The translations under genes and the position numbers were made by a program. A stretch of 64,000 bases of DNA from Pseudomonas putida. GTDB taxonomy: Bacteria > Pseudomonadota > Gammaproteobacteria > Pseudomonadales > Pseudomonadaceae. The notes under the pieces were generated by a model. The model saw only the letters and a program-made list of their open reading frames with translations. It made no database searches and had not been told where the DNA came from. The DNA lies in assembly GCF_028682635.1 (NCBI RefSeq), contig NZ_JANHLK010000001.1, forward strand, positions 124,001-188,000, given 5' to 3'. Shown piece by piece: positions 37,362-44,538 of the stretch; positions within the stretch are counted from its first letter, which is position 1; each line of letters opens with the position of its first letter.

Positions 37362-38504
37362 TTAGCGCCGGTCTTCCCCGGCATTCCGGTCGTGACGGTA
37401 ATCGCTGACAGCCTCGTAAACGGCCTTGCGCAAGCGGTTGATGCCGCCGATGGGGCGATGCGCTTCAATTCCGAACCATGGGTTGAAAGACAGGTTGTCG
37501 CATTGCAGGTTCTGCGCCGGCGTGTCGAAGTCCTGGGCCGGTACCCTGACCCGCGCCACCGTCTGGAACGGCGCGTCACTCTCTTGCCATTCAATGCTGG
37601 TGTCTTCGATCGGCATGTACTTGCTCGCGTCCTGGCGCTGGATCTGCAGGACGAAGCAGGCGGGCATCCGATCGGTCGACAGCTGCTGGTACAGTGCGCT
37701 GCGCAGGAAATTCGGCAACTTCTGATTCTGCGCGGGCAGGGTGTAGGCCGGGCAGCTGTCAGGGTCAGGCATCACGCGAAACTTGGCATTGGCCTCGCCA
37801 AACTTGTAGGGCGAAACCGAAAAGTAGGTCGTGCGCGTCGGGCTTTCCGGGGCAGGGGAGAGTGTCGCCAGGGCAATGAACAGATGGCGCACCTGCCAAC
37901 TGCGCGGGTCCCAGGACGGGAAGAAGGCCATGGCCTTTTTGCCGTCCGCCTGGGCGGCCACATTCTGACGATACTCGGCGACATCGCTGACAAAGAAGTT
38001 CGGATGACTGAACATCACGAAGTCCTGTTCAGCTCGATCCGCTTGGTCGTCGAGCAGCTGTTTGCCGGGCACATCGCGGAGCTTGATCGCCATGCCTCGT
38101 GCATCACGGATGCTGTCGAATTGCGGGTAGGCGTTGCCATTGGACAGGCGCAACGTCGCTTGCCAGGTCTTGCCGGGTTCGCTGAACACCCCCTGACGCA
38201 GATCGCCCGCCAATTCCGGCAACACCTGCACTTCGGCCTGCACACAGCCGTGTGCCTTGGCGTGGGCGTCACGCAGGTAACGGGTGCTTTCGCGGTGCTG
38301 GTCGACGATGCGCACCGCCGTCTGGATGATGGCCTGGGTCATCGCGGCTTCGCCGGCCGGAATCAGCTCCTGATTTGAGACCGGTCCGCGGTGTTGCCAG
38401 GCGAACCAGGCCGTGGCCACTGCCCAGCCGAGCACGCCCAGGCCCAGCAACCAGAGCAGGGTCTTGCCGAGAAAGGCGCCCAGACGCATCCATAGAAGCT
38501 TCAT
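37362..38504 (-). CDS. Membrane-anchored catalase-family protein
   Basis: 380 residues with one N-terminal transmembrane helix (LLWLLGLGVLGWAVATAWFA) and a reduced catalase fold. It has a candidate distal His in DAHAKAHGCVQAEV, a RGMAIKL segment and VMFSHPNFFV. It is shorter than true catalases (about 480-500) and resembles SrpA-like catalase-related peroxidases. Its start codon overlaps the cytochrome gene stop in ATGA, so translation is coupled. The pair may handle peroxides or oxygenated lipids in the periplasm; this is inference. Confidence 0.83.
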   Translation of the reverse strand: MKLLWMRLGAFLGKTLLWLLGLGVLGWAVATAWFAWQHRGPVSNQELIPAGEAAMTQAIIQTAVRIVDQHRESTRYLRDAHAKAHGCVQAEVQVLPELAGDLRQGVFSEPGKTWQATLRLSNGNAYPQFDSIRDARGMAIKLRDVPGKQLLDDQADRAEQDFVMFSHPNFFVSDVAEYRQNVAAQADGKKAMAFFPSWDPRSWQVRHLFIALATLSPAPESPTRTTYFSVSPYKFGEANAKFRVMPDPDSCPAYTLPAQNQKLPNFLRSALYQQLSTDRMPACFVLQIQRQDASKYMPIEDTSIEWQESDAPFQTVARVRVPAQDFDTPAQNLQCDNLSFNPWFGIEAHRPIGGINRLRKAVYEAVSDYRHDRNAGEDRR

Positions 38505-40318
38505 GGCAGTTGCGCCTCCAGGGGGCCGCCCAGCACTTTCAAATACTCCAGCAACGCCCAACGCTCTTCGGGTTGCAGCAGGCGGCCAATCACGCCGTTG
38601 CCTCTTTTGCCGGCGCGGAATTCATGGCCGCTGTTGTGATTACCGGTGATGCGGGTGTCGAACACAAAACCATTGTCGAAGGCTTCGGTGCGATAACCCA
38701 GGTGCCTCGGGTCGTACTCGAAGGTGCCTTTGTAAAAGGTGGTGGCGCGTTCGTCCTGGGGCGAAAGCAATTGGTAGATGCTCGGCACCGAACCGTTGTG
38801 CAGGAAGGGCGGCGTCGCCCATACGCCCGCCAGCGGTCGGGCCTTGTAGGCGCGCAATTCCTGGACCCCGATCGGCAGGCCGAAGCCATCCATGTCCGCG
38901 CGCTCGGCGGGCGTGATGGCGGCCTCGCGATAGGCGCGGTTGCCAACGAAAGCGGTGACGTAGGCCAGGCCCTTGGCGACCGACAGCTGGCTCAGGTCCA
39001 GGGGGTCGCTGGGGGTGGGATGCAGTTGTACGTCCAGTTGCGCCAGCTCGGCCGGGTCCCACTGCAAGGCCGTCAGGTCGAAGCGATGATCAGCGATATT
39101 GTTGGCGGCGCCAGGGTCGGTGCCGATCACGTGCACGGGCAGCATTTTCAGCTGTTGCACCGGCCGCCCCTCGCTGGGGATGACCTGCGGTACGTGGCAA
39201 CCGGCGCAGTTCTGCGTGAACAGCGCACGACCCTTGGCGGCCAGCGGTTTGTCGATCACGCCTAGCAAGTCTTCCGGCCAGGCTGGCGGCTTGAGTCGTT
39301 GCAGGGTTTCTTCGATCAGGTGCAAGTCACGCACCCGCACGCTGGAGGGATAACGATCGTCGCCCTTGAATGGCTGCCCGTTGCCATCGAAAAAGTTCAG
39401 CGTGGCGCCCACGCCCAGGGCTTCACCGATATTGCGCGCCATGGGCTGCTGCGCCGAGCCATTCCACTGCACCCAGTCGAACGTCCACATGTCCCACAAC
39501 TGTGGGTAGTCGACGGGGGCGTTGGCCACGCGGTAGTTGGCGGGGGAAATCGCATCGCCGAAGCTGGCATTGGCAATGCGCCCGAACGCGTCGGTGCGGC
39601 CGGGGCCTTCTTCGGTTGGGTAAAGCCCGCGATGGGTGTCGTTCCAGGCCACCTTGAGGAAGGTATCGAGGGAGCCCTTGAAGGCCTCGCGCAGAGGCTG
39701 CTTGCCGTCCTCATAGTCAGCGCCAAGGACCTTGCGGGCGAAACGTTCAAACTTCCATGGGTTGTAGTAGGTGGACACCAGGCTCGCCACCAGGGCCTGG
39801 CCGAAACTGCCGCCTTGCAGGGTGGGCACGCTGGAGGGCAACACATGCTGCGCGGCGCCGCCGTCGATACGCACGGCTTGACCCTTCAGGTGCAGCTCAC
39901 CGGTATGACAGGCAGCGCAGGTAATATCCAGAAATGTATCCGCACTGCCCGGATTCTGATGCCGGGCGAAACCCGCGGGCAGGTTGCCGGGGTTGTCCGA
40001 TGTGGCTTTCTGCGCGGGATCGATCAGGAAACCGAAGCGTGCGAGGTACTCGGGGGCGGCGAATCGTTGCTGCGAAAAGGGCAGTTCCAGGGCGGTGAAC
40101 CAGTCGTAGCGCAAGCCCTTGACCTGGGTCCCCTGGGGCGTGAAATAGTAGCGCTGGCGCTCTTCGGCGCTCCATTGATCCAGGTAGTGCACCTGTTGCG
40201 CGGCCGCGTGGCGCGGCAGTTTCGGGTTGGCGACGTAGTACAGGACCACGGCCAGGGCCAGGGCCAACAGGGCCACAATCAGGCCCAACAAACGGAGCAA
40301 GAGGCGCACGTAGACCAT
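38501..40318 (-). CDS. Di-heme cytochrome c (RoxA/cytochrome c peroxidase-like) membrane-anchored protein
   Basis: 605 residues. The N-terminal helix LLRLLGLIVALLALALAVVL serves as signal anchor. Two covalent heme motifs are visible: CAACH (about residue 134) and CAGCH (about 375). The spacing and length resemble the RoxA-like branch of di-heme peroxidases/dioxygenases rather than the 320-residue CcpA type. C-terminal WATPPFLHNGSVPS is a hallmark of this superfamily. It is the first gene of a two-gene minus-strand operon with the catalase-like gene. Confidence 0.87.
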   Translation of the reverse strand: MVYVRLLLRLLGLIVALLALALAVVLYYVANPKLPRHAAAQQVHYLDQWSAEERQRYYFTPQGTQVKGLRYDWFTALELPFSQQRFAAPEYLARFGFLIDPAQKATSDNPGNLPAGFARHQNPGSADTFLDITCAACHTGELHLKGQAVRIDGGAAQHVLPSSVPTLQGGSFGQALVASLVSTYYNPWKFERFARKVLGADYEDGKQPLREAFKGSLDTFLKVAWNDTHRGLYPTEEGPGRTDAFGRIANASFGDAISPANYRVANAPVDYPQLWDMWTFDWVQWNGSAQQPMARNIGEALGVGATLNFFDGNGQPFKGDDRYPSSVRVRDLHLIEETLQRLKPPAWPEDLLGVIDKPLAAKGRALFTQNCAGCHVPQVIPSEGRPVQQLKMLPVHVIGTDPGAANNIADHRFDLTALQWDPAELAQLDVQLHPTPSDPLDLSQLSVAKGLAYVTAFVGNRAYREAAITPAERADMDGFGLPIGVQELRAYKARPLAGVWATPPFLHNGSVPSIYQLLSPQDERATTFYKGTFEYDPRHLGYRTEAFDNGFVFDTRITGNHNSGHEFRAGKRGNGVIGRLLQPEERWALLEYLKVLGGPLEAQLP

Positions 40319-40564
40319 CCTTGTCGATCTTTTCTTCCGTTATGCCTCAGCCCCACGTAGGCGGCAAGAGGCCATTACGCCATATGTTCGGCCTCCCTGA
40401 ACGCAAGATGACAGAAGTTTCATCGTCAACAGGTCCAAATGCGTTTAAACACCTGAACTTATCGCCAGTTTGTGGCTCTCATGCCGGTAGCCATTGGTCG
40501 TGGCCGCCTGATAAGCTCGCGACTTTACTCGATTGCCCTTTAGGCGCATGAACAAGGAAATAGC

Positions 40565-41278
40565 ATGAAACAGCATCGGTTGGCGGCGGCGGTGGCCCTG
40601 GTTAGCCTGGTACTTGCGGGTTGCGACTCGCAAACCAGCGTAGAGCTGAAAACCCCGGCGCAAAAAGCTTCCTACGGAATTGGCCTGAACATGGGCAAGA
40701 GCCTGGCTCAGGAAGGCATGGACGATCTGGACTCCAAAGCCGTCGCCCAGGGCATCGAAGATGCGGTCGGCAAGAAAGAGCAGAAGCTCAAGGATGAAGA
40801 ATTGGTCGAAGCCTTCGCCGCGCTGCAAAAGCGTGCCGAAGAGCGCATGGCCAAGATGAGCGAAGAGTCGGCAGCCGCCGGCAAGAAATTCCTCGAAGAA
40901 AACGCCAAGAAAGCTGGCGTCGTGACCACCGCTTCCGGCCTGCAATACGAAGTGGAAAAGAAAGCTGATGGCGCCCAGCCTAAGCCGACTGACGTAGTGA
41001 CCGTTCACTACACCGGCAAGCTGACCAACGGCACCGTTTTCGACAGCTCCGTCGAGCGCGGCAGCCCGATCGATCTGCCGGTCAGCGGTGTGATCCCGGG
41101 TTGGGTCGAAGGCCTGCAACTGATGCACGTCGGCGAGAAGTACAAGCTGTACATTCCTAGCGAACTGGCTTACGGCGCGCAAAGCCCAAGCCCGGCGATC
41201 CCGGCCAACTCGGTACTGGTGTTCGACCTGGAACTGCTGGCCATCAAGGATCCAGCAAAAGAAGACGCCGCCAAGTAA
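40565..41278 (+). CDS. FKBP-type peptidyl-prolyl isomerase lipoprotein (Mip/FkpA-like)
   Basis: 237 residues. The lipobox LAGC places the acylated Cys at residue 20. An N-terminal helical dimerisation domain (about 30-115; SYGIGLNMGKSLAQEG) precedes a C-terminal FKBP domain (about 125-228) with VTVHYTGKLTNGTVFDSS, GVIPGWVEGLQLM and IPSELAYG. It would act as a periplasmic prolyl isomerase and chaperone. It follows a 246-base gap from the cytochrome gene on the other strand. Confidence 0.93.
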   Translation: MKQHRLAAAVALVSLVLAGCDSQTSVELKTPAQKASYGIGLNMGKSLAQEGMDDLDSKAVAQGIEDAVGKKEQKLKDEELVEAFAALQKRAEERMAKMSEESAAAGKKFLEENAKKAGVVTTASGLQYEVEKKADGAQPKPTDVVTVHYTGKLTNGTVFDSSVERGSPIDLPVSGVIPGWVEGLQLMHVGEKYKLYIPSELAYGAQSPSPAIPANSVLVFDLELLAIKDPAKEDAAK

Positions 41279-41294
41279 TTCGCGTCTGCTTTGA

Positions 41295-41327
41295 CAACAA
41301 CGCCTCGCTCATGCGGGGCGTTGTTGC
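41295..41327 (+). terminator. Hairpin after the FKBP gene
   Basis: CAACAACGCC / GGGCGTTGTTG pair around a GCTCATGC loop. The T-tract is poor, so termination may be weak. Confidence 0.6.
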
Positions 41328-41526
41328 ATCTGGTGCTGCATGGTAAACAAAGCGAACAGTTGCCGCATGCTGAAGTCATAGACAGTGTGGGGGCCGGCCC
41401 TAACCTTCGGCAGACCTCCAAGTCAATGAAATATTAGGATTTTTTAGATGGGCAAAAAACGCCCGATCTGAGTTAAGCCCTTATGAAACGGGCCTTTCAG
41501 CCATGAAAAGTGGCTCTGTTCACAAG

Positions 41527-41551
41527 GTTATCCACAATTTGTGTGGATAAC
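41527..41551. promoter_or_regulatory. Two inverted consensus DnaA boxes
   Basis: GTTATCCACA at 41527-41536 and TGTGGATAAC at 41542-41551, separated by ATTTG, each contain the perfect DnaA-box consensus TTATCCACA. The pair lies 19-43 bases before the DUF1232 start, where it would cover the promoter or leader. No replication genes are adjacent, so it is not oriC on this evidence. Confidence 0.7.
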
Positions 41552-41569
41552 ATTCTTGCCGGAGGCATC

Positions 41570-42025
41570 ATGAAAGCACCCTGGAATTTTGCTCGTTTCC
41601 TGCCCCTGGCCGGACGCCTGCTCGCCCGTGGGCGCTTGCCGACCTTGCTGTTCGCGGTGGCCAGTAAAAGTGCCAGCCAAGGCAACCGGCTCGGCAAACT
41701 CAAGGACGATCTGCGCCTGTTGCAGGCACTGTGCCTGGCCTATTGGCGCGGTGAATACCGCGCCATAAGTCCCAAGGCACTGATCTCGGTCGTCGCCGGC
41801 CTGATGTACTTTCTCAGCCCGGTCGATGCCATTCCGGATTTTCTGCCGCTGTTCGGCATGATCGACGACATCGCCGTGCTGGCCTGGCTGATGAAAGTCC
41901 TCGACGATGAACTCAACGCCTTCCGCGCCTGGCGCAAACGCCAGGTGCCGGAAAAGCTCGCCGTGGTCGAGCGCCTGCCCGATACCCCTGAGAAACTGAA
42001 GCTTCAAGGACCGAAAAAGTCCTGA
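41570..42025 (+). CDS. DUF1232 (YkvA-like) small membrane protein
   Basis: 151 residues from ATG 41570, with GGAGG directly upstream. The DUF1232 motif is clear: AGLMYFLSPVDAIPDFLPLFGMIDD, quoted as YFLSPVDAIPDFLP. One or two hydrophobic helices (about 75-120) are flanked by charged segments. The function is unknown. Two DnaA boxes immediately precede it. Confidence 0.88.
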   Translation: MKAPWNFARFLPLAGRLLARGRLPTLLFAVASKSASQGNRLGKLKDDLRLLQALCLAYWRGEYRAISPKALISVVAGLMYFLSPVDAIPDFLPLFGMIDDIAVLAWLMKVLDDELNAFRAWRKRQVPEKLAVVERLPDTPEKLKLQGPKKS

Positions 42026-42139
42026 TTTGGTCCAGTCTGCGCCGCAGATAGATAGCCCCCGCGACCTTAGCCGCTGTTAGGATTACACTTCTAGGGAAAA
42101 GTGCCGACTCGCTAAGTGTTTTTGTCCTACGGGGTAGTC

Positions 42140-42481
42140 ATGGATATTCAGATAATTACACGCGAAGGCGAGCCCGAATATGCGGTTCTGCCATGGGCTC
42201 AGTATCAGGCTTTACTCAAAGCAGCAGGCATCAACGAAGCACCGTCGCGTCCGGCCCCGGCGCCGCTCGCGACCACCCCGGACCCCATTCTTCCAGGTCT
42301 GGATCAACTCCGCAGTTTGCGCGAAGGGAAGGGCATCGCCATCGAGGCGCTGGCCCGCACGGTAGGCATCAGCCCGTTATACCTGGCCATGATCGAAAGT
42401 GGCGAGCGTCTGCCCGACGCCGCGATTCGCCGCAGCCTGGCCTGGGAATTGACGGTGCCAGGGTGGAGGGATGAATCGTGA
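42140..42481 (+). CDS. Helix-turn-helix (XRE-like) regulator
   Basis: 113 residues, starting MDIQIITREGEPEYAVLPW, which resembles the antitoxin-like N-terminus of small Pseudomonas HTH proteins. The HTH (about 60-110) reads LDQLRSLREGKGIAIEALAR then TVGISPLYLAMIESGER, a typical XRE fold. The start at 42140 is chosen over one 24 bases upstream on conservation of the opening strand. The stop overlaps the next gene's GTG, so the genes are coupled. Confidence 0.82.
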   Translation: MDIQIITREGEPEYAVLPWAQYQALLKAAGINEAPSRPAPAPLATTPDPILPGLDQLRSLREGKGIAIEALARTVGISPLYLAMIESGERLPDAAIRRSLAWELTVPGWRDES

Positions 42482-42849
42482 GCGTACGCATCAGTCGTCA
42501 ACATTGGGACGGTCTGTTAGGCGAACTGGACCAGGCGCGCCGACAGCGCCATCTCCTGACCTACCGCGCCTTGCTGGAGCGCTTGCAGCTGCCGACGCCC
42601 GCCATGCAAACCCTCACCGCCGCGCTCGAACACCTGGCCGCACTGGACGCCAAGGCCGAACAGCCACTGCGCAGCTCGTTGGTGATCAGCCAGGGCGCCA
42701 GCCGCTTGCCACGCACCGGTTTCTTTGAATGCGTCGAGCGCCTGGGCCGTTTCTCCGGCCCATCCGACGGCGTCGCCGCCGCCTCCTGGCACGCCTCGGA
42801 AGTGGTTCGCGTGTTCGAATACGAGTACCCCGAATCGGCGGAAGCCTGA
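42478..42849 (+). CDS. Conserved protein of unknown function
   Basis: 123 residues starting at GTG 42478 (GTGA overlap), with GGAGGG upstream. No domain is recognised. The N-terminal half is helical and Leu/Arg-rich (LLERLQLP, LTAALEHLAAL) and the C-terminal half has more strand-like aromatic residues. It sits between the HTH and Sel1-repeat genes with no gaps, so the three probably form one transcript. Confidence 0.75.
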   Translation: MSVRISRQHWDGLLGELDQARRQRHLLTYRALLERLQLPTPAMQTLTAALEHLAALDAKAEQPLRSSLVISQGASRLPRTGFFECVERLGRFSGPSDGVAAASWHASEVVRVFEYEYPESAEA

Positions 42850-43257
42850 GTGTTTCTCAAGCTTAAGGCACGGGCCGGCTACTGGCTGGCCCGCCGGTTG
42901 TTCCACTGGCCCTGGTTCGTGCGCCAGCCCCGCGGCTGGAGCTGGATGGAGGGGCAGTTCGCACGCATGGCGAACCTGGGCGATGTCGGCGCGCAGAGTT
43001 TCTATGGTCACATCCTGACCTTTCGTGGCGTCGGCTTGGGAGCGCGGGAAGAGGGTGTCCGCCTGTTACGTCTGGCCGCATTGGCCGGTGATGGCAAGGC
43101 AGCCTACCAAGTGGGCGTGATCAGCCTGGCTGGGAGCCCGAGCAAGGCGCCGGACCCGGCGGAAGCGGCGCGGTTCTGGGAGATGGCCGCCAAGGCCGGG
43201 CATCCGTTGGCCGAGATCAAACTTAAAGAGTTGGATGCTGGCGGTTCTTCGCAGTAA
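42850..43257 (+). CDS. Sel1-repeat (TPR-like) protein
   Basis: 135 residues from GTG 42850, directly after the preceding stop. An amphipathic basic N-terminus (KARAGYWLARRLFHWPWFVR) precedes about two Sel1-type repeats: EEGVRLLRLAALAGDGKAAY and AEAARFWEMAAKAGHPLAEI. Such repeats mediate protein contacts. The partner is unknown. Confidence 0.82.
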   Translation: MFLKLKARAGYWLARRLFHWPWFVRQPRGWSWMEGQFARMANLGDVGAQSFYGHILTFRGVGLGAREEGVRLLRLAALAGDGKAAYQVGVISLAGSPSKAPDPAEAARFWEMAAKAGHPLAEIKLKELDAGGSSQ

Positions 43258-43387
43258 TTCGTTTATTTTTCGATACACACAGGTGGCGTGAGGGAAACCT
43301 CGTGCCTCGTTGCTTTTTATTGGGCGAATTTTCTGGGTAAGGTCCTCGGAAATTTCCTTCAAGTTGTGGCGGTTTTCGTGAACTGGA

Positions 43388-43452
43388 CGAAAAAGCGAAA
43401 AAGCGAAAAAGCGAAAAAGCGAAAAAGCGAAAAAGGCGAAAAAGGCGAAAAA
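43388..43452 (+). repeat. Tandem repeat of GCGAAAAA
   Basis: Five perfect copies of the 8-base unit GCGAAAAA (43395-43434) are followed by two 9-base variants GGCGAAAAA (43435-43452). The stretch is strongly purine-biased and lies in a 410-base gap without a credible gene (43258-43667). The rest of that gap shows only the palindrome described next and a duplicated GTCCCCTTATCA. Confidence 0.9.
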
Positions 43453-43503
43453 GGGGACGGATTTATTTTTCCAACAAAGGGATGGGAAAATAAATCCGTC
43501 CCC
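43453..43503. repeat. Long inverted repeat with GGGGACGGATTTATTTT arms
   Basis: GGGGACGGATTTATTTTTCC (43453-43472) pairs with GGAAAATAAATCCGTCCCC (43485-43503) around a 12-base loop. GTCCCCTTATCA occurs twice just downstream. Arms of this GGGGAC-GATTTATTTT type are associated in many gammaproteobacteria with IS200-like RAYT transposases, so this may be a non-autonomous remnant. Confidence 0.8.
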
Positions 43504-43667
43504 TTATCACTTATCAGTCGTCCCCTTATCAGTCCATGTAAACCTGATGGCTGACTAGGCTGCCGTATTCACGTTTCTGGCCTGAGTGGGCGTTTCTAGT
43601 GTGTTGCTGGAGCTAGCGGCCAGGTGGTCCTGCCCGACCACCGCCGTGATGCGCAAACTTCTAAGTA

Positions 43668-44342
43668 CTAATGAACGAACGCACTCAAGTCGGCGCCCAA
43701 TCCATTGATTGCTTGCGTAAAATCCTCAGCCTTGATTGGCGTTGAAGCATTTTCCAGTTTGTTTCCAAATACCTTGCGCACGACTCTCGCTACCGGTTCG
43801 TTGGTTGCCGGGTCGAGCAAGACTGCCTCTACGTACAACTCGGTGTCTTGATCGCGGTGCCCGGTGACGGCACCCACGCCTCCTACCACTGCCGCTACGG
43901 GAATGATTTCATACCACTTCATGCCTTCGTTGGAGGCGTTCACGCCGGTAATGGCAGCTCTCATGACCAAAGGACGTGCATTGGGGGGCAGGGGCTGCAA
44001 GGTATTGGATACCCTGTATCGCTTTGACAATGCGCTAACAACAGCCTGGTTGGTCGTCTGTTGAAGTTGCGTGAATGCCTGCATGTTTATGCGATCCGTC
44101 GCCGTGGGCGCAGGAAACAATTCCAACCCATCGAAGTTCACCGTATCAAATGCCGCAGGACTAAAGCCTGGGGAAACCCAGCGCAGTGTCGACGCGCCTG
44201 TGGCAGAAACCGACGGCTGCAAAACATCATAACGATCCAGGTACCCAGAGTACTGGTCTACTTCAGTGACCTTGGAAGCGCAGCCATTGAGCATCATTGC
44301 GCTCATGACCAAACCAGAAAGCCAATAGCGTGATTTATCCAT
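43668..44342 (-). CDS. DUF3313-family lipoprotein
   Basis: 224 residues. The lipobox LNGC puts the acylated Cys at residue 21. The mature part has YSGYLDRYDVLQPS near the start and a glycine-rich hydrophobic stretch (PVAAVVGGVGAVTGH) around 150-165, followed by the strand-rich ELYVEAVLLDPATNEPVARV. This is the DUF3313 pattern of outer-membrane-associated lipoproteins with unknown function. GC content seems slightly lower than in neighbours. Confidence 0.8.
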   Translation of the reverse strand: MDKSRYWLSGLVMSAMMLNGCASKVTEVDQYSGYLDRYDVLQPSVSATGASTLRWVSPGFSPAAFDTVNFDGLELFPAPTATDRINMQAFTQLQQTTNQAVVSALSKRYRVSNTLQPLPPNARPLVMRAAITGVNASNEGMKWYEIIPVAAVVGGVGAVTGHRDQDTELYVEAVLLDPATNEPVARVVRKVFGNKLENASTPIKAEDFTQAINGLGADLSAFVH

Positions 44343-44538
44343 GTTGAGTCCTGTATTGATAAGCAGGATTGACCCTTGAAGCAGGCCTGTCCTAGAGTTC
44401 GCCGTTGGCCGGAACATCAAAATGACCGCTATTCAGCATAGTCAGGTAGGGGCGCTGCAACCGATTCATTTCTCCATGGTTTGTAGAGAGAGGGGGTAAA
44501 TAACCAGGCGACACATGATGAACCGATGAAATCGGTGG

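Noticed and set aside
36687..37408. Open frames across the tRNA cassettes
   Set aside because: They translate tRNA genes; identical products from both copies simply reflect the duplication.
41527..41551. Chromosomal or plasmid replication origin
   Set aside because: Only two DnaA boxes, no AT-rich unwinding region of note and no dnaA, dnaN, rpmH or rep gene nearby.
43388..43452. CRISPR array
   Set aside because: Units are 8-9 bases and contiguous without spacers; no cas genes in the window.
43288..43554. Small plus-strand frame with a Lys/Glu/Ser-repeat product
   Set aside because: It consists mainly of the GCGAAAAA tandem array and the palindrome; no ribosome binding site and no homology recognised.
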